38,942 bases of DNA from Alphaproteobacteria bacterium (GTDB lineage: Bacteria; Pseudomonadota; Alphaproteobacteria; Rhizobiales; Aestuariivirgaceae), in NCBI GenBank assembly GCA_024640405.1, contig JAHEFB010000043.1, positions 1 through 38,942 of the forward strand. The letters are read 5' to 3'. The notes under the pieces are model-generated. The model saw only the letters and a list, made by a program, of their open reading frames with translations. It had not been told where the DNA came from and did no database searches. The position numbers were made by a program, and so were the translations under genes. Below are positions 27,177-35,618 of the stretch, piece after piece (position 1 is the first letter of the stretch; each line of letters opens with the position of its first letter).

Positions 27177-27943
27177 GGCAGCAGATGCCCGCCATCTACC
27201 ACCACCGTTGTGCCGGTCATATAACCGGAAGCCCTGTTTGAAGCCAGCAGCAGCAAGGTACCGTCCAGATCGGACGCGTTGCCGATACGCCTCTGGGGAA
27301 TACGTTTGATCATGGGTGCACTATCCGCCGATTCAAAGTAATCCTTGTTGATCTCGGTCAAGATATAACCGGGCGCAATGCTGTTGACGCGAATATTGTA
27401 GCGCGCAAACTCCAGCGCCAGATTGCGGGTCAATTGCAAGACCGCCCCCTTTGACGCAGCGTAGGCGGCAACCGTCCGCGCGGCCCTGAACGACAGGACG
27501 GAAGCAATGTTGATGATATTGCCTTCGCGACCGGCATCCTTCAATCGGCGTGCTGCTTCCTGAGCGACAAACCACACCCCGTCCAGATTGACCGACATGA
27601 CCTTGCGCCAGTCCTCCGGTGTTACATCAAAAACGGCTTTGTTGCCGGCCACGCCTGCATTGTTGACAAGTATAGTGACTGTGCCAAAAACCGCTTCTGC
27701 CGCATCAAACGCACCGGCAATTGCACTCTGGTCAGCCACGTCCAGCTCAATCGCATGAGCCTTGCCGCCTGCCGCCGCAATTCGCTCAACCAGAGCATTC
27801 AGCCTGTCGGCGCGCCGCGCGGCCACTGCAACGCTGGCGCCATGGGCCGCCAGCACTTCAGCAAACCGCTCCCCCAGTCCGGAAGATGCACCTGTCACCA
27901 ATGCCACCTGGCCCGACAGATCAAACAATTTGCTGGCGTGCAT
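27167..27943 (-). CDS. Short-chain dehydrogenase/reductase
   Basis: A classical SDR of 258 residues with a Rossmann motif VTGASSGLGE at 16-25, NNAG at 94-97, and the catalytic Ser148, Tyr161 and Lys165 (IASVLSF, AAYAASKGA). The basic pair after the second strand (AARRADRL) suggests NADP(H). The gene begins 10 bp after the TRAP large permease stop and GGGGAT precedes the ATG, so it is part of the TRAP operon. Substrate unknown; a 3-hydroxyacyl or hydroxy-acid compound is plausible from the neighbouring acyl-CoA dehydrogenase. Confidence 0.92.
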   Translation of the reverse strand: MHASKLFDLSGQVALVTGASSGLGERFAEVLAAHGASVAVAARRADRLNALVERIAAAGGKAHAIELDVADQSAIAGAFDAAEAVFGTVTILVNNAGVAGNKAVFDVTPEDWRKVMSVNLDGVWFVAQEAARRLKDAGREGNIINIASVLSFRAARTVAAYAASKGAVLQLTRNLALEFARYNIRVNSIAPGYILTEINKDYFESADSAPMIKRIPQRRIGNASDLDGTLLLLASNRASGYMTGTTVVVDGGHLLPVD

Positions 27944-27953
27944 GTTATCCCCG

Positions 27954-30617
27954 TCAGAAACTCAGCGATACGTCGGTGTGATGCGACATGCACGAAGCAA
28001 CATTGAGCGCTGTATCTTCAGGCAACCGCCGCAACGAGCGTAAACCGATGGTATTCCTGATAGCTGCCTCGTACTTGCCGAGCCCCTCTCCAAGGTCGGC
28101 TTTGGCTGCAGTGCGCCATCTCACCTGGTCTTCATATACCCGGTTGGTCTCCACCAGTAGGTTCTTCAATTCCGGCATATTGTCAGGTGACTTGGCTGCA
28201 TGGCGCGATACCTTGCGCAACTCTTTCCTGATATCATTGCTGCCCTCGATTGGACTGAGCTTCACGTCTATCGCCTTGGCGGCTGATTCAACAGCGCTTG
28301 CGTCACCAGCTTCCGCAAGCTGCATCAATTCTGCAAAATCAGGTGCAATTTCACTCAGGGCTCCGGTTGTCTCAAGGATATCATTTAGCTGCTGCACCGG
28401 CTTGTAGGACTGGTCTGTATTGCGCCGATAGGTCGTTCTGGCCTTCTTGTCTGCGTTCAGCAACAATTTGAATGCCTTGTTCCTGTCCACCCAGTCGGCC
28501 GGTATCTGCGATTTCAATGTTTCAATTTTGGCAGTGTCCGCATCAATTCTCACCTGCAGGCGTTCACGGGCGGCTTTTGCCGCATCATCATCGCCGCGGG
28601 TTCGGCTCAACTGCGTACGAAGGTGTTTCAGCTCAGCTTGTGCCTTGCGAATATCGCGTTGCATTTCTCGCACCCGAACGTGTAGCGGGGAGTACTGGGG
28701 AACCGCCTGCTTCAATGACACTTCTGTCGCCTTGATATCATCCAGCAACTTGAATGTGTTTTCTGCCTTGGCGAGACTGTCGGTAAAGGACTTGGCAAGT
28801 CTTGGCGGCAAACTCGATAGGTTCAGTCCCTTTGCATCACCAATTGCCGATCTGATACGGTCTCCATCGCTCTGAAATTGCGTAAACACAGTTTCTTCTA
28901 TGCAGGTCTGCAGTTTGGGATTGATAGGAGGTGGTGCCTGTTCTCCCAGCAGCGACAGTCTTGTCGGCAGGTAGTTCACCAGGCTCGGCGTGTAACCCAC
29001 GATGCCTAGGGCCAACAACTGCAACCCGATAAACGGAACAACGCCCTTGTATATTGATGTGGTTTTGACTGCTGCCGGTGCCACACCGCGCAGGTAAAAC
29101 AGCGCGAAGCCGAACGGCGGCGTGAGAAACGACGTTTGGATATTCAGGCCGATCATGACGCCAAGCCACACAGCGGTGATGTTCGCCTGAGGATCAGCCA
29201 GCAGGATCGGTGATACAATCGGCACCACGACAACTGCGATCTCGATAAAGTCCAGAAAGAAACCCAACAGGAAAATCACCGCCATCACGATGATGAACTG
29301 GGCCCAGAAACCGCCCGGCAGACTGGTCAGAAACTCCTTTACCAGCTCTTCGCCGCCAAACGCCCGGAACGCCGCGGTCAGCATGGCCGCACCGAGCAGA
29401 ATGATGAACACAAGGGATGTTGTTTTGGCTGTATCGAGCATTACACCGCGCAAGGTGTCGTCAATTTGTAGCACCCGTTTCCCGCTCCACAACAACGCGA
29501 CAATCAATGCGCCAAGGGCAACCACACCAAGGCCTACTCCCAGGGCATCTGTCGACGTCTGGATATTCTTTATGTTCATGCTGAATTGTGATGAGAGCAC
29601 AAAGATGCAAACAACCGCAGCCATGGCCAGAATGGCCGGCCAGTAGGCACGCGGCTGGCCCTCCTTGAGCCTGTAGCCTGCCATGATCATGGCACCGGCA
29701 GCACCAATCGCACCTGCCTGATTCACCGTCGCAACGCCTGCAATGATCGACCCCAGCACGATGAAAATCAACACCAGTGGCGGCACCAGCGTAATCATCG
29801 CCTTGGCAATCAGGGTGCGATCATAGCCACCTTCCAGTGGTACAGCCGGCGCAAGCTTCGGTCTGACCAGCGCCAGTACCAGAATAAACACCATATACAA
29901 ACCAACCAGCACCAGACCCGGAACAAATGCGCCCAGGAACATGTCGCCGGCGCTGGTCGACGTAACAGCGAACTCCGACGGCATGGAAAATTCGCCGGTG
30001 GTAGCCTTGTACAATGACTTGCGTGCCGTATCCGCCTGATCGACCGCGCTGGCAAGCTGGTCGGCCAGAATGATCAACACGATTGACGGCGGAATAATCT
30101 GCCCAAGTGTTCCCGAAGCGGCAATTGTTCCTGTGGCAAGCGGATGAGAGTAATTGTTGCGCATCATCACCGGCAGTGAAATCAATCCCATCGCGACAAC
30201 CGTGGCACCCAGAATACCGGTTGTGGCAGCCAGCAGAGCACCCACGAAAACAACCGAAATGCCCAGGCCGCCGGGAATTGGTCCGAATAGCTGCGCCATG
30301 GTCACAAGCAGGTCTTCGGCAATTTTCGACCGTTGCAACATGATGCCCATGAACACAAACAGCGGAATGGCAATCAGCGTATCCCGCTCGACCTCCCAGT
30401 AAATCCCGCGGAAATTGGTCACACCGGCACTTAACCACTGCGACGGAGAACCCTGTGCAAAATAGGCCGCGCTGTCACCGGCAAACAGATAACCGGAAAC
30501 CGCCGCGGCGCTGATCGTCAGAATGGCAGCCCCCGGCAATGCAAAAGCCACCGGATAACCTGAACCGAGCGCTGCGGCCATAATCAGCACAAGCATTGCA
30601 AGAAAGAAGAGTTCCAT
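27954..30617 (-). CDS. TRAP transporter large permease (DctM family) with a 327-residue C-terminal extension
   Basis: The transport subunit of a sodium-coupled TRAP importer. Residues 1 to about 560 hold the membrane part, with the DctM segments FVFMGIMLQRSKIAEDLL, GALLAATTGILGATVVAMG, GTLGQIIPPSIVLIILADQL and, in the second half, FLDFIEIAVVVVPIVSPIL and QTSFLTPPFGFALFYLRG. Usual DctM proteins have about 430 residues, some larger, so both a central insertion and the tail are extra. Residues 561-887 have no membrane helix, are charged, and contain a likely coiled coil at about 640-705 (REMQRDIRKAQAELKHLRTQ). The tail's role is unknown. The gene follows the small permease by 35 bp. Confidence 0.92.
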   Translation of the reverse strand: MELFFLAMLVLIMAAALGSGYPVAFALPGAAILTISAAAVSGYLFAGDSAAYFAQGSPSQWLSAGVTNFRGIYWEVERDTLIAIPLFVFMGIMLQRSKIAEDLLVTMAQLFGPIPGGLGISVVFVGALLAATTGILGATVVAMGLISLPVMMRNNYSHPLATGTIAASGTLGQIIPPSIVLIILADQLASAVDQADTARKSLYKATTGEFSMPSEFAVTSTSAGDMFLGAFVPGLVLVGLYMVFILVLALVRPKLAPAVPLEGGYDRTLIAKAMITLVPPLVLIFIVLGSIIAGVATVNQAGAIGAAGAMIMAGYRLKEGQPRAYWPAILAMAAVVCIFVLSSQFSMNIKNIQTSTDALGVGLGVVALGALIVALLWSGKRVLQIDDTLRGVMLDTAKTTSLVFIILLGAAMLTAAFRAFGGEELVKEFLTSLPGGFWAQFIIVMAVIFLLGFFLDFIEIAVVVVPIVSPILLADPQANITAVWLGVMIGLNIQTSFLTPPFGFALFYLRGVAPAAVKTTSIYKGVVPFIGLQLLALGIVGYTPSLVNYLPTRLSLLGEQAPPPINPKLQTCIEETVFTQFQSDGDRIRSAIGDAKGLNLSSLPPRLAKSFTDSLAKAENTFKLLDDIKATEVSLKQAVPQYSPLHVRVREMQRDIRKAQAELKHLRTQLSRTRGDDDAAKAARERLQVRIDADTAKIETLKSQIPADWVDRNKAFKLLLNADKKARTTYRRNTDQSYKPVQQLNDILETTGALSEIAPDFAELMQLAEAGDASAVESAAKAIDVKLSPIEGSNDIRKELRKVSRHAAKSPDNMPELKNLLVETNRVYEDQVRWRTAAKADLGEGLGKYEAAIRNTIGLRSLRRLPEDTALNVASCMSHHTDVSLSF

Positions 30618-30652
30618 ATCCCAATTGCCCCTAAAGCAGGTGTCTTGTCAGT

Positions 30653-31633
30653 CTAGTGTCCGCCGGCGTCGGCAACCGTGCGTTTGCCCGGCTCGTTGCG
30701 CTGGTCGGCCACGGCATCAAGCAGATATCCGGCAAACTGCACCATCATGGTCACGGCGAAGACCGCCAGAAAGCCTGCCATCATGTACTTCACATACATG
30801 CCAAAGCCCGACTGCGAGACTTCAAAATTGAGCAGCGGCGAGTTGATCACGCTGGCTTTGCCTTCCATGCCGAACCACAGCACGACAACGCACAAGGACA
30901 TACCCAGCAAAATCGAGCCAATGTGATTGACTACTCCCTTGGCCTTGTCGCTGAAACCGGCATAGAGCACGTCCACGCGTACATGGCCTTCCTCAATCAG
31001 GGTGTAGGCGCTGGCAAATAGAAACAACGCGGCATACCAAAACCGCACCAGATCACCCATATAGGCCTGCTCATAAGAGAAGATGAATCGGGTGAATACG
31101 ATCATGAGTTCGGCAATCACCACCAGTAATGCCAGCCACGTGAACCCAAGAGTCCGCGTGAAGGCTGCGATGACGAATGAAATCATCAATAAGGGAACAT
31201 GTACCCACATACCGCGGAAAACAGGTCTGCCCAGCTCCGCCGTCAAACTGCCGCCGACGACGCTTTCAAGCAAGCCTTCCACCCGCAGGAACGAAATGAA
31301 TGCATCTGCCAGCCCGACCAGCAGAACCGAAAAAAATGCCCATCGGATAAGATAGGCTGTCAGTGCATAAAACCGCCTGGCGTCGGCGCGCAACGGCAAC
31401 TGCGGTGAATTGCGCACGTACCAGATCGCGCCACCGGCACCCAGCCCGTAAAATACGACCTGAAGCCATGCAAGCGCTCCGCCATCAGACGCAATCGAGG
31501 TTGCGCCCGGCCAGTTGAACCAATAGGTCAAAAAATTGTTTAAAAGAAAGACGAACATCAAGATTGTGACGGCCCATGAAAACATCCGCCAGCCCAGCGT
31601 CGAAGTAGACGCCTGATATGTTTGATCGCTCAC
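30653..31633 (-). CDS. TRAP transporter small permease (DctQ family), N-terminally extended
   Basis: The small membrane subunit that couples the binding protein to the large permease. At 326 residues it is nearly twice the usual 160-200. The DctQ core lies at about 145-326 and holds the motif EEGHVRVDVL at 214-223. The first 145 residues add about three hydrophobic segments (MFSWAVTILMFVFLLNNFL, WLQVVFYGLGAGGAIWYV, LIRWAFFSVLLVGLADAF). The start is a GTG with GGGT upstream. The gene lies between the binding protein and the large permease, separated from the former by 136 bp that contain a hairpin. Confidence 0.9.
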   Translation of the reverse strand: MSDQTYQASTSTLGWRMFSWAVTILMFVFLLNNFLTYWFNWPGATSIASDGGALAWLQVVFYGLGAGGAIWYVRNSPQLPLRADARRFYALTAYLIRWAFFSVLLVGLADAFISFLRVEGLLESVVGGSLTAELGRPVFRGMWVHVPLLMISFVIAAFTRTLGFTWLALLVVIAELMIVFTRFIFSYEQAYMGDLVRFWYAALFLFASAYTLIEEGHVRVDVLYAGFSDKAKGVVNHIGSILLGMSLCVVVLWFGMEGKASVINSPLLNFEVSQSGFGMYVKYMMAGFLAVFAVTMMVQFAGYLLDAVADQRNEPGKRTVADAGGH

Positions 31634-31712
31634 TGTCAGTACCCGCCCTTGATCACCCTACAAAATCTTCAATCCAAGACGCCCTGTCCTCTTGCACGGG
31701 TTTTTTGGCGCT

Positions 31713-31742
31713 CAGGTGGAACGCGATTTCCCGTTCCACCTG
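31713..31742 (-). terminator. Intercistronic 11-bp hairpin after the TRAP binding-protein gene
   Basis: CAGGTGGAACG at 31713-31723 pairs perfectly with 31732-31742 around an eight-base loop, 27 bp after the stop of the binding-protein gene. On the transcribed strand it is followed by GAGCGCCAAAAAACC, with no U-tract. It is more likely an mRNA 3'-end stabiliser or partial block than a full terminator, because the permease genes downstream need to be expressed. Confidence 0.7.
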
Positions 31743-31769
31743 GATGTTTGCTAGATTATCAGGCCCTGA

Positions 31770-32864
31770 TTACAGGCCCAGCACGCGGTTACGTTGCTGG
31801 AAGTAGGCGCCTTCCGACAACTTCATCCAGCCGCCAACATCTGTACGCGCAGCAACAAAGCTTTCATGGGTGCGTTTAGCCAGATCAGAATGTGCTACCG
31901 TTTCAGCGAACACTTCATCTGCTGCGACACCGAAGCTGTCGTAAATGTCATCGTTGAATTCACGCAACTCAACGCCGTTTTCCTTGACCAGCTTGGTCAG
32001 GTATGTGCCGTTGTTTGCGTTGTACTCGGACATCGAGAATGTGTGTTCTTCGCCACACGCTGCCCTGATGATTTCCTGATCGGTCTTGCCCAGATCTGAC
32101 CACCATTTTTCGTTCATGCCCAGAGACAGGGTTGAACCGGCTTCGTGCATGCCAGGGTAGTAGTAGTATTTTGCCGCTTCGTAGAACTTCATGAAGTAGT
32201 CGTTCCACGGGCCAACCCATTCGGTTGCATCAATCGCGCCTGAAACCAGGTTTTCATAAATCTGCCCACCTGGCAGTGAAACAGGAGATGCACCCAGTTT
32301 TGCCATGACGTCACCGCCGAGGCCCGGAATACGCATCTTCAGACCTTTTAGGTCATCAGCCGAATTGATTTCCTTGTTGAACCAGCCGCCCATCTGAACA
32401 CCGGTGCTGCCGGCCATCAGGCATTTCAGGCCAAAGCCGGATGCCACTTCATCCCAAAGCGCCTGGCCGCCCATATGGTTGATCCAGGCATTCTGTTCGT
32501 TGTGGGTAAGACCAAACGGTACAGAAGTAAAATACGCCCAGGCGGGATGCTTGCCCTTCCAGTAATAATCTGCGGCATGATAAGCCTGTGCGTTGCCTGA
32601 CGCGACTTCGTCGAACGAGTCGAATGCGCCGACACGCTCACCGGCAGAGAAATACTGTACGTTGATGCGGCCTTCGGTCAGTTCGCCGATGCGGGCAGCC
32701 AGACGTTGCGCGCCGGTCCCCAGACCCGGAAAATCCCGCGGCCAGGTTGCCACAATAACCATGTCTTTTTTGGCTTGCGCAATAGCGGGTGCCGACAACG
32801 TGGTTGCGGCAGCTGCAGCACCAGTGGCGATACCTGCAGACTTGATAAATTTACGACGATCCAT
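31770..32864 (-). CDS. TRAP transporter substrate-binding protein, 2-oxo/2-hydroxy acid type
   Basis: A 364-residue periplasmic receptor for the TRAP permeases encoded downstream. The N-terminus is a Tat signal (MDRRKFIKSAGIATG, cleavage near SAPAIAQ). The core resembles the TakP/lactate-binding branch of DctP proteins: MRIPGLGGDVMAKLGASPV, LVSGAIDATEWVGPWND and AAKYYYYPGMHEAG. In TakP the corresponding segments contact a bound monocarboxylate and a cation. This predicts pyruvate-, lactate- or branched 2-oxo-acid-like ligands, not tested here. GGGAG precedes the ATG by seven bases. It is the first gene of the operon. Confidence 0.92.
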   Translation of the reverse strand: MDRRKFIKSAGIATGAAAAATTLSAPAIAQAKKDMVIVATWPRDFPGLGTGAQRLAARIGELTEGRINVQYFSAGERVGAFDSFDEVASGNAQAYHAADYYWKGKHPAWAYFTSVPFGLTHNEQNAWINHMGGQALWDEVASGFGLKCLMAGSTGVQMGGWFNKEINSADDLKGLKMRIPGLGGDVMAKLGASPVSLPGGQIYENLVSGAIDATEWVGPWNDYFMKFYEAAKYYYYPGMHEAGSTLSLGMNEKWWSDLGKTDQEIIRAACGEEHTFSMSEYNANNGTYLTKLVKENGVELREFNDDIYDSFGVAADEVFAETVAHSDLAKRTHESFVAARTDVGGWMKLSEGAYFQQRNRVLGL

Positions 32865-32893
32865 TCGGATACTCCCTTGTTTTCGAATAGGCG

Positions 32894-32910
32894 CTGTTCA
32901 ACTGGAACAG
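32894..32910. promoter_or_regulatory. Inverted repeat CTGTTC-N5-GAACAG upstream of TRAP binding-protein gene
   Basis: CTGTTC at 32894-32899 and GAACAG at 32905-32910 form a perfect 6-base inverted repeat, 30 bp before the binding-protein start. A further CTGTTC half lies at 32945-32950. The spacing fits a dimeric regulator such as a GntR or LacI type, but no regulator gene is adjacent. A candidate operator only. Confidence 0.35.
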
Positions 32911-32963
32911 ACATAATTTTAGGATCAAACCCGCCTGTCGCGACCTGTTCGATCCTTGAAGCC

Positions 32964-32976
32964 GACCGTTTCGGTC
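32964..32976. promoter_or_regulatory. Inverted repeat GACCG-TTT-CGGTC
   Basis: A perfect 5-base inverted repeat with a three-base centre, about 100 bp before the TRAP binding-protein gene. It could be an operator or a chance palindrome; arm length gives little statistical weight. Confidence 0.25.
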
Positions 32977-33166
32977 CGCATGTTCCGAATAAACCCCAAA
33001 CTTTTTAGAGATACAACAGTAAGATGCAGTTTTTGAGATGACATTCCGGCAATGTAGTGAACGCGCGCACCGGCAGTTCAATTGTCAATTGCACCATGGA
33101 GAAACTGTTGGACATGGTGGCTATCACCAGTTTACCAAAGCAGCATTCGCTTTCAGGATGCAGTTC

Positions 33167-33955
33167 ATGTCAACAATTCCGAGACCACCTCTTGTAGGAG
33201 TGCCCGCCGATGTATCGGACAAGGACGGGCTGCATTTTCATTCTGCCGGCGACAAGTATATCCAGGCGCTGCTGGACTGTTCCGGGGCATTGCCGGTCAT
33301 CATACCGGCGGTAGACGGGTCCCTCAATCTGGATCATCTGCTCGACAGGCTCGACGGTGTGCTGGTTACCGGCGCCACCTCCAATGTTCATCCACCGAGG
33401 TTCGGTGAAAAACCGACCCCTGATCACGAACCCTATGACCAGCTTCGCGATGGCCTGACCCTTACGCTGATCCGGGCGGCGCTGGATAGAGGAATACCGC
33501 TTTTCTGCATTTGCCGCGGTTTCCAGGAGCTGAATGTGGTGTTTGGCGGTACCCTGGATACCGAGATTCAAAAAAAATCCGGCCATCTCGACCATCGCGC
33601 AGCAGATAGCAGCGAGATTGAAGTGCGCTATGGTCCAGCTCATCCAATTGCCATCGAACCAGCCAGCATTCTGCACTCCATTCTGAAAAAATCCGGCACT
33701 ATGGTGAACACTGTGCACCGGCAAGCCATCGCCAAACTGGGCAGCGGTCTTAAAGTTGTTGCCCGTGCTCCGGACGGTGTGATTGAGGCCGTAACAGTGG
33801 ATGGCGAAACAGACAATTTTGTTTTGGGAGTGCAGTGGCATCCCGAGTACCGGGCAAAGGACAACCCGGACTCTGTTCGTCTGTTCCAGGCATTTGGCGA
33901 GGCCATGCGAAGGTACATCCAGCTTCGCGACCAGATCAGCACATCAAACAGTTGA
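33167..33955 (+). CDS. Gamma-glutamyl-GABA hydrolase-like class I glutamine amidotransferase (peptidase C26)
   Basis: A 262-residue protein of the C26/PuuD family, which hydrolyses gamma-glutamyl amide bonds. The nucleophile is Cys116 in FCICRGFQELNVVFGG, and the His/Glu pair is in VQWHPEY near the C-terminus. The oxyanion-side segment GVLVTGATSNVHPPRFGE and the family's KSGTMVNTVHRQAI are present. The frame is open to 33038, but ATG 33167 has AGGA eight bases before it and matches the family start. PuuD acts on gamma-glutamyl-GABA in putrescine breakdown; no other put/puu gene is nearby, so the substrate here is unclear. Confidence 0.9.
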   Translation: MSTIPRPPLVGVPADVSDKDGLHFHSAGDKYIQALLDCSGALPVIIPAVDGSLNLDHLLDRLDGVLVTGATSNVHPPRFGEKPTPDHEPYDQLRDGLTLTLIRAALDRGIPLFCICRGFQELNVVFGGTLDTEIQKKSGHLDHRAADSSEIEVRYGPAHPIAIEPASILHSILKKSGTMVNTVHRQAIAKLGSGLKVVARAPDGVIEAVTVDGETDNFVLGVQWHPEYRAKDNPDSVRLFQAFGEAMRRYIQLRDQISTSNS

Positions 33956-34091
33956 ACAACACTGTCCGCATCAATACCGACCGGTGACGGCAACCCTGAA
34001 TTCAAACTCCTGATGTTGACTGCTGACCCTAGCTTTTCTGGTCAGTTTATTTTACCAATTTGAGAAAATCTGACGAAACGCTGGAGCGAAC

Positions 34092-35243
34092 ATGCCAATT
34101 ATCACATGTATAGAAGATTTGCGGGTACTTGCCGAACGCCGCGTTCCGCGCATGTTTTACGACTACGCAGACTCCGGTTCCTACACCGAAGCAACCTACC
34201 GCTCGAATGAGACTGACTTCTCCAAAATCAAATTGCGCCAGCGCGTAGCGGTGGACATGGACAATCGTACCACCAGAACGAAAATGATTGGTGAGGACGT
34301 ATCCATGCCGGTAGCTATCGCTCCAACCGGACTGACCGGCATGCAACACGCCGACGGAGAGATCCTGGGGGCTAAGGCAGCCGAAAAATTCGGCGTCCCG
34401 TTTACGCTCTCGACCATGTCCATCTGTTCTATTGAAGACGTTGCTGAACACACCACCAAACCGTTCTGGTTCCAGTTGTATGTGATGCGCGACAGGGAGT
34501 TCTCGGAGAACGTGATTGATCGGGCCAAGGCGGCTGGATGTTCCGCGCTAGTATTGACGGTCGACCTGCAACTGCTGGGTCAGCGTCACAAGGACCTGAA
34601 GAACGGCTTGAGCGCACCACCAAAGTTGACCATCGGCAACATGATCAACATGGCAACCAAACCGCGTTGGGGGCTCGGAATGCTGGGAACAAGACGCCAT
34701 ACCTTCCGCAACATCGTTGGTCACGCCAAAGGTGTCGATGACATTTCATCACTCAACAGCTGGGCCAATGAACAGTTTGATCCCCAGCTCAACTGGAAGG
34801 ATCTTGAATGGATCAAGAAGCGCTGGGGTGGCAAGATCATCCTCAAGGGAATTATCGATCCTGAAGATGCAAAAATGGCGCTGAAGGTTGGCGCGGATGC
34901 ATTGATTGTTTCCAATCATGGTGGCCGTCAGCTTGACGGAGCCCTGTCATCCATCTCGGCCCTGCCGGCCATCATCGATGCGGTCGGAGACAAGATTGAA
35001 GTTCACATGGATGGTGGCATACGTACCGGCCAGGATGTATTGAAGGCAAAGGCGCTGGGTGCAGCCGGCACCTATATCGGCCGTGCCTTTCTGTACGGGT
35101 TGGGTGCAATGGGTGAAAAGGGAGTGACCACAGCGCTTGAAATCATTCAGAAGGAACTGGACATCACCATGGCGCTGTGCGGGTTGCGAGACGTAAACGA
35201 CCTGTCACCTGATGTACTCCTGATGCCGGATCGGTGGTGGTGA
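34092..35243 (+). CDS. FMN-dependent alpha-hydroxy-acid oxidase/dehydrogenase (LldD-like)
   Basis: Oxidises an L-2-hydroxy acid such as lactate to the 2-oxo acid. The 383-residue TIM barrel carries the N-terminal RRVPRMFYDYADSGSYTEAT, APTGLTGMQHADGE, the FMN-contacting QLYVMRDREF, the catalytic His in VSNHGGRQLDG and the phosphate-binding DGGIRTGQDVLKAKALGA. An SD of GGAG lies five bases upstream. It is 136 bp from the amidotransferase gene and on the same strand, perhaps not co-transcribed. The nearby TRAP binding protein of 2-oxo/2-hydroxy acid type fits this activity, but exact substrate is not predictable. Confidence 0.94.
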   Translation: MPIITCIEDLRVLAERRVPRMFYDYADSGSYTEATYRSNETDFSKIKLRQRVAVDMDNRTTRTKMIGEDVSMPVAIAPTGLTGMQHADGEILGAKAAEKFGVPFTLSTMSICSIEDVAEHTTKPFWFQLYVMRDREFSENVIDRAKAAGCSALVLTVDLQLLGQRHKDLKNGLSAPPKLTIGNMINMATKPRWGLGMLGTRRHTFRNIVGHAKGVDDISSLNSWANEQFDPQLNWKDLEWIKKRWGGKIILKGIIDPEDAKMALKVGADALIVSNHGGRQLDGALSSISALPAIIDAVGDKIEVHMDGGIRTGQDVLKAKALGAAGTYIGRAFLYGLGAMGEKGVTTALEIIQKELDITMALCGLRDVNDLSPDVLLMPDRWW

Positions 35244-35288
35244 ATTGAGTGCCGCTTGTAGTACTCACAGTCATCATTTCCACCACCG
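35232..35288. repeat. 9-bp inverted repeat at the 3' end of the hydroxy-acid oxidase gene
   Basis: CGGTGGTGG at 35232-35240 and CCACCACCG at 35280-35288 pair perfectly with a 39-base gap that itself has a TGAGT/ACTCA pair. The left arm overlaps the last codons of the oxidase gene. It may form a stem between convergent genes; without a U-tract it is weak as a terminator. Confidence 0.4.
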
Positions 35289-35323
35289 GCCGTAGTTGAA
35301 GTTCACTGCTGTGCCGGCACACA

Positions 35324-35545
35324 TCACATGTAGCCGACCCATTTGCCGCGTCCGTCCAGCTGGATGGTGCTGTTTTCGCTGTCCTGGAACCAGCTGACAT
35401 CGCTCGCAGTATTGCTCATCAGATGGGGCAGCCCCAGAACAAACGTCAGCGCTAAGACTGCAATAACAACAGTACCCCAGTCTGTGCCGCACCGGACTTG
35501 ATCCGTCGCGGGCCAAAAGTCGGTTGAGTGGTGAATATCGGTCAT
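35324..35545 (-). CDS. Small single-helix membrane protein
   Basis: A 73-residue protein with a hydrophobic helix at about 23-43 (DWGTVVIAVLALTFVLGLPH) flanked by polar ends. GGAG lies eight bases before the ATG, which supports translation. I do not recognise a family. It lies 73 bp downstream of the DUF1127 gene on the same strand, probably on the same transcript. Confidence 0.6.
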   Translation of the reverse strand: MTDIHHSTDFWPATDQVRCGTDWGTVVIAVLALTFVLGLPHLMSNTASDVSWFQDSENSTIQLDGRGKWVGYM

Positions 35546-35618
35546 TACAAGTACTCCATGATTGGGAGGTGAGCGCGCGCGGGCGCCTTCACAGGTTTAC
35601 AAAGGTGGGTTTTCGTTT

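Larger units (their letters stand above)
32865..33166. promoter_or_regulatory. 302-bp divergent intergenic region between TRAP operon and amidotransferase gene
   Basis: This region should hold the promoters of both the TRAP operon (minus) and the class I amidotransferase-like gene (plus). It has two short perfect inverted repeats, described separately at 32894-32910 and 32964-32976. A tandem CAATTG pair lies near 33077-33091, on the plus-strand side. I see no convincing sigma-70 promoter pair, no small gene and no RNA gene. Confidence 0.5.

Noticed and set aside
33038..33166. Upstream part of the amidotransferase frame
   Set aside because: ATG 33167 has a good SD and begins at the family's normal start; the upstream residues are not family-like.
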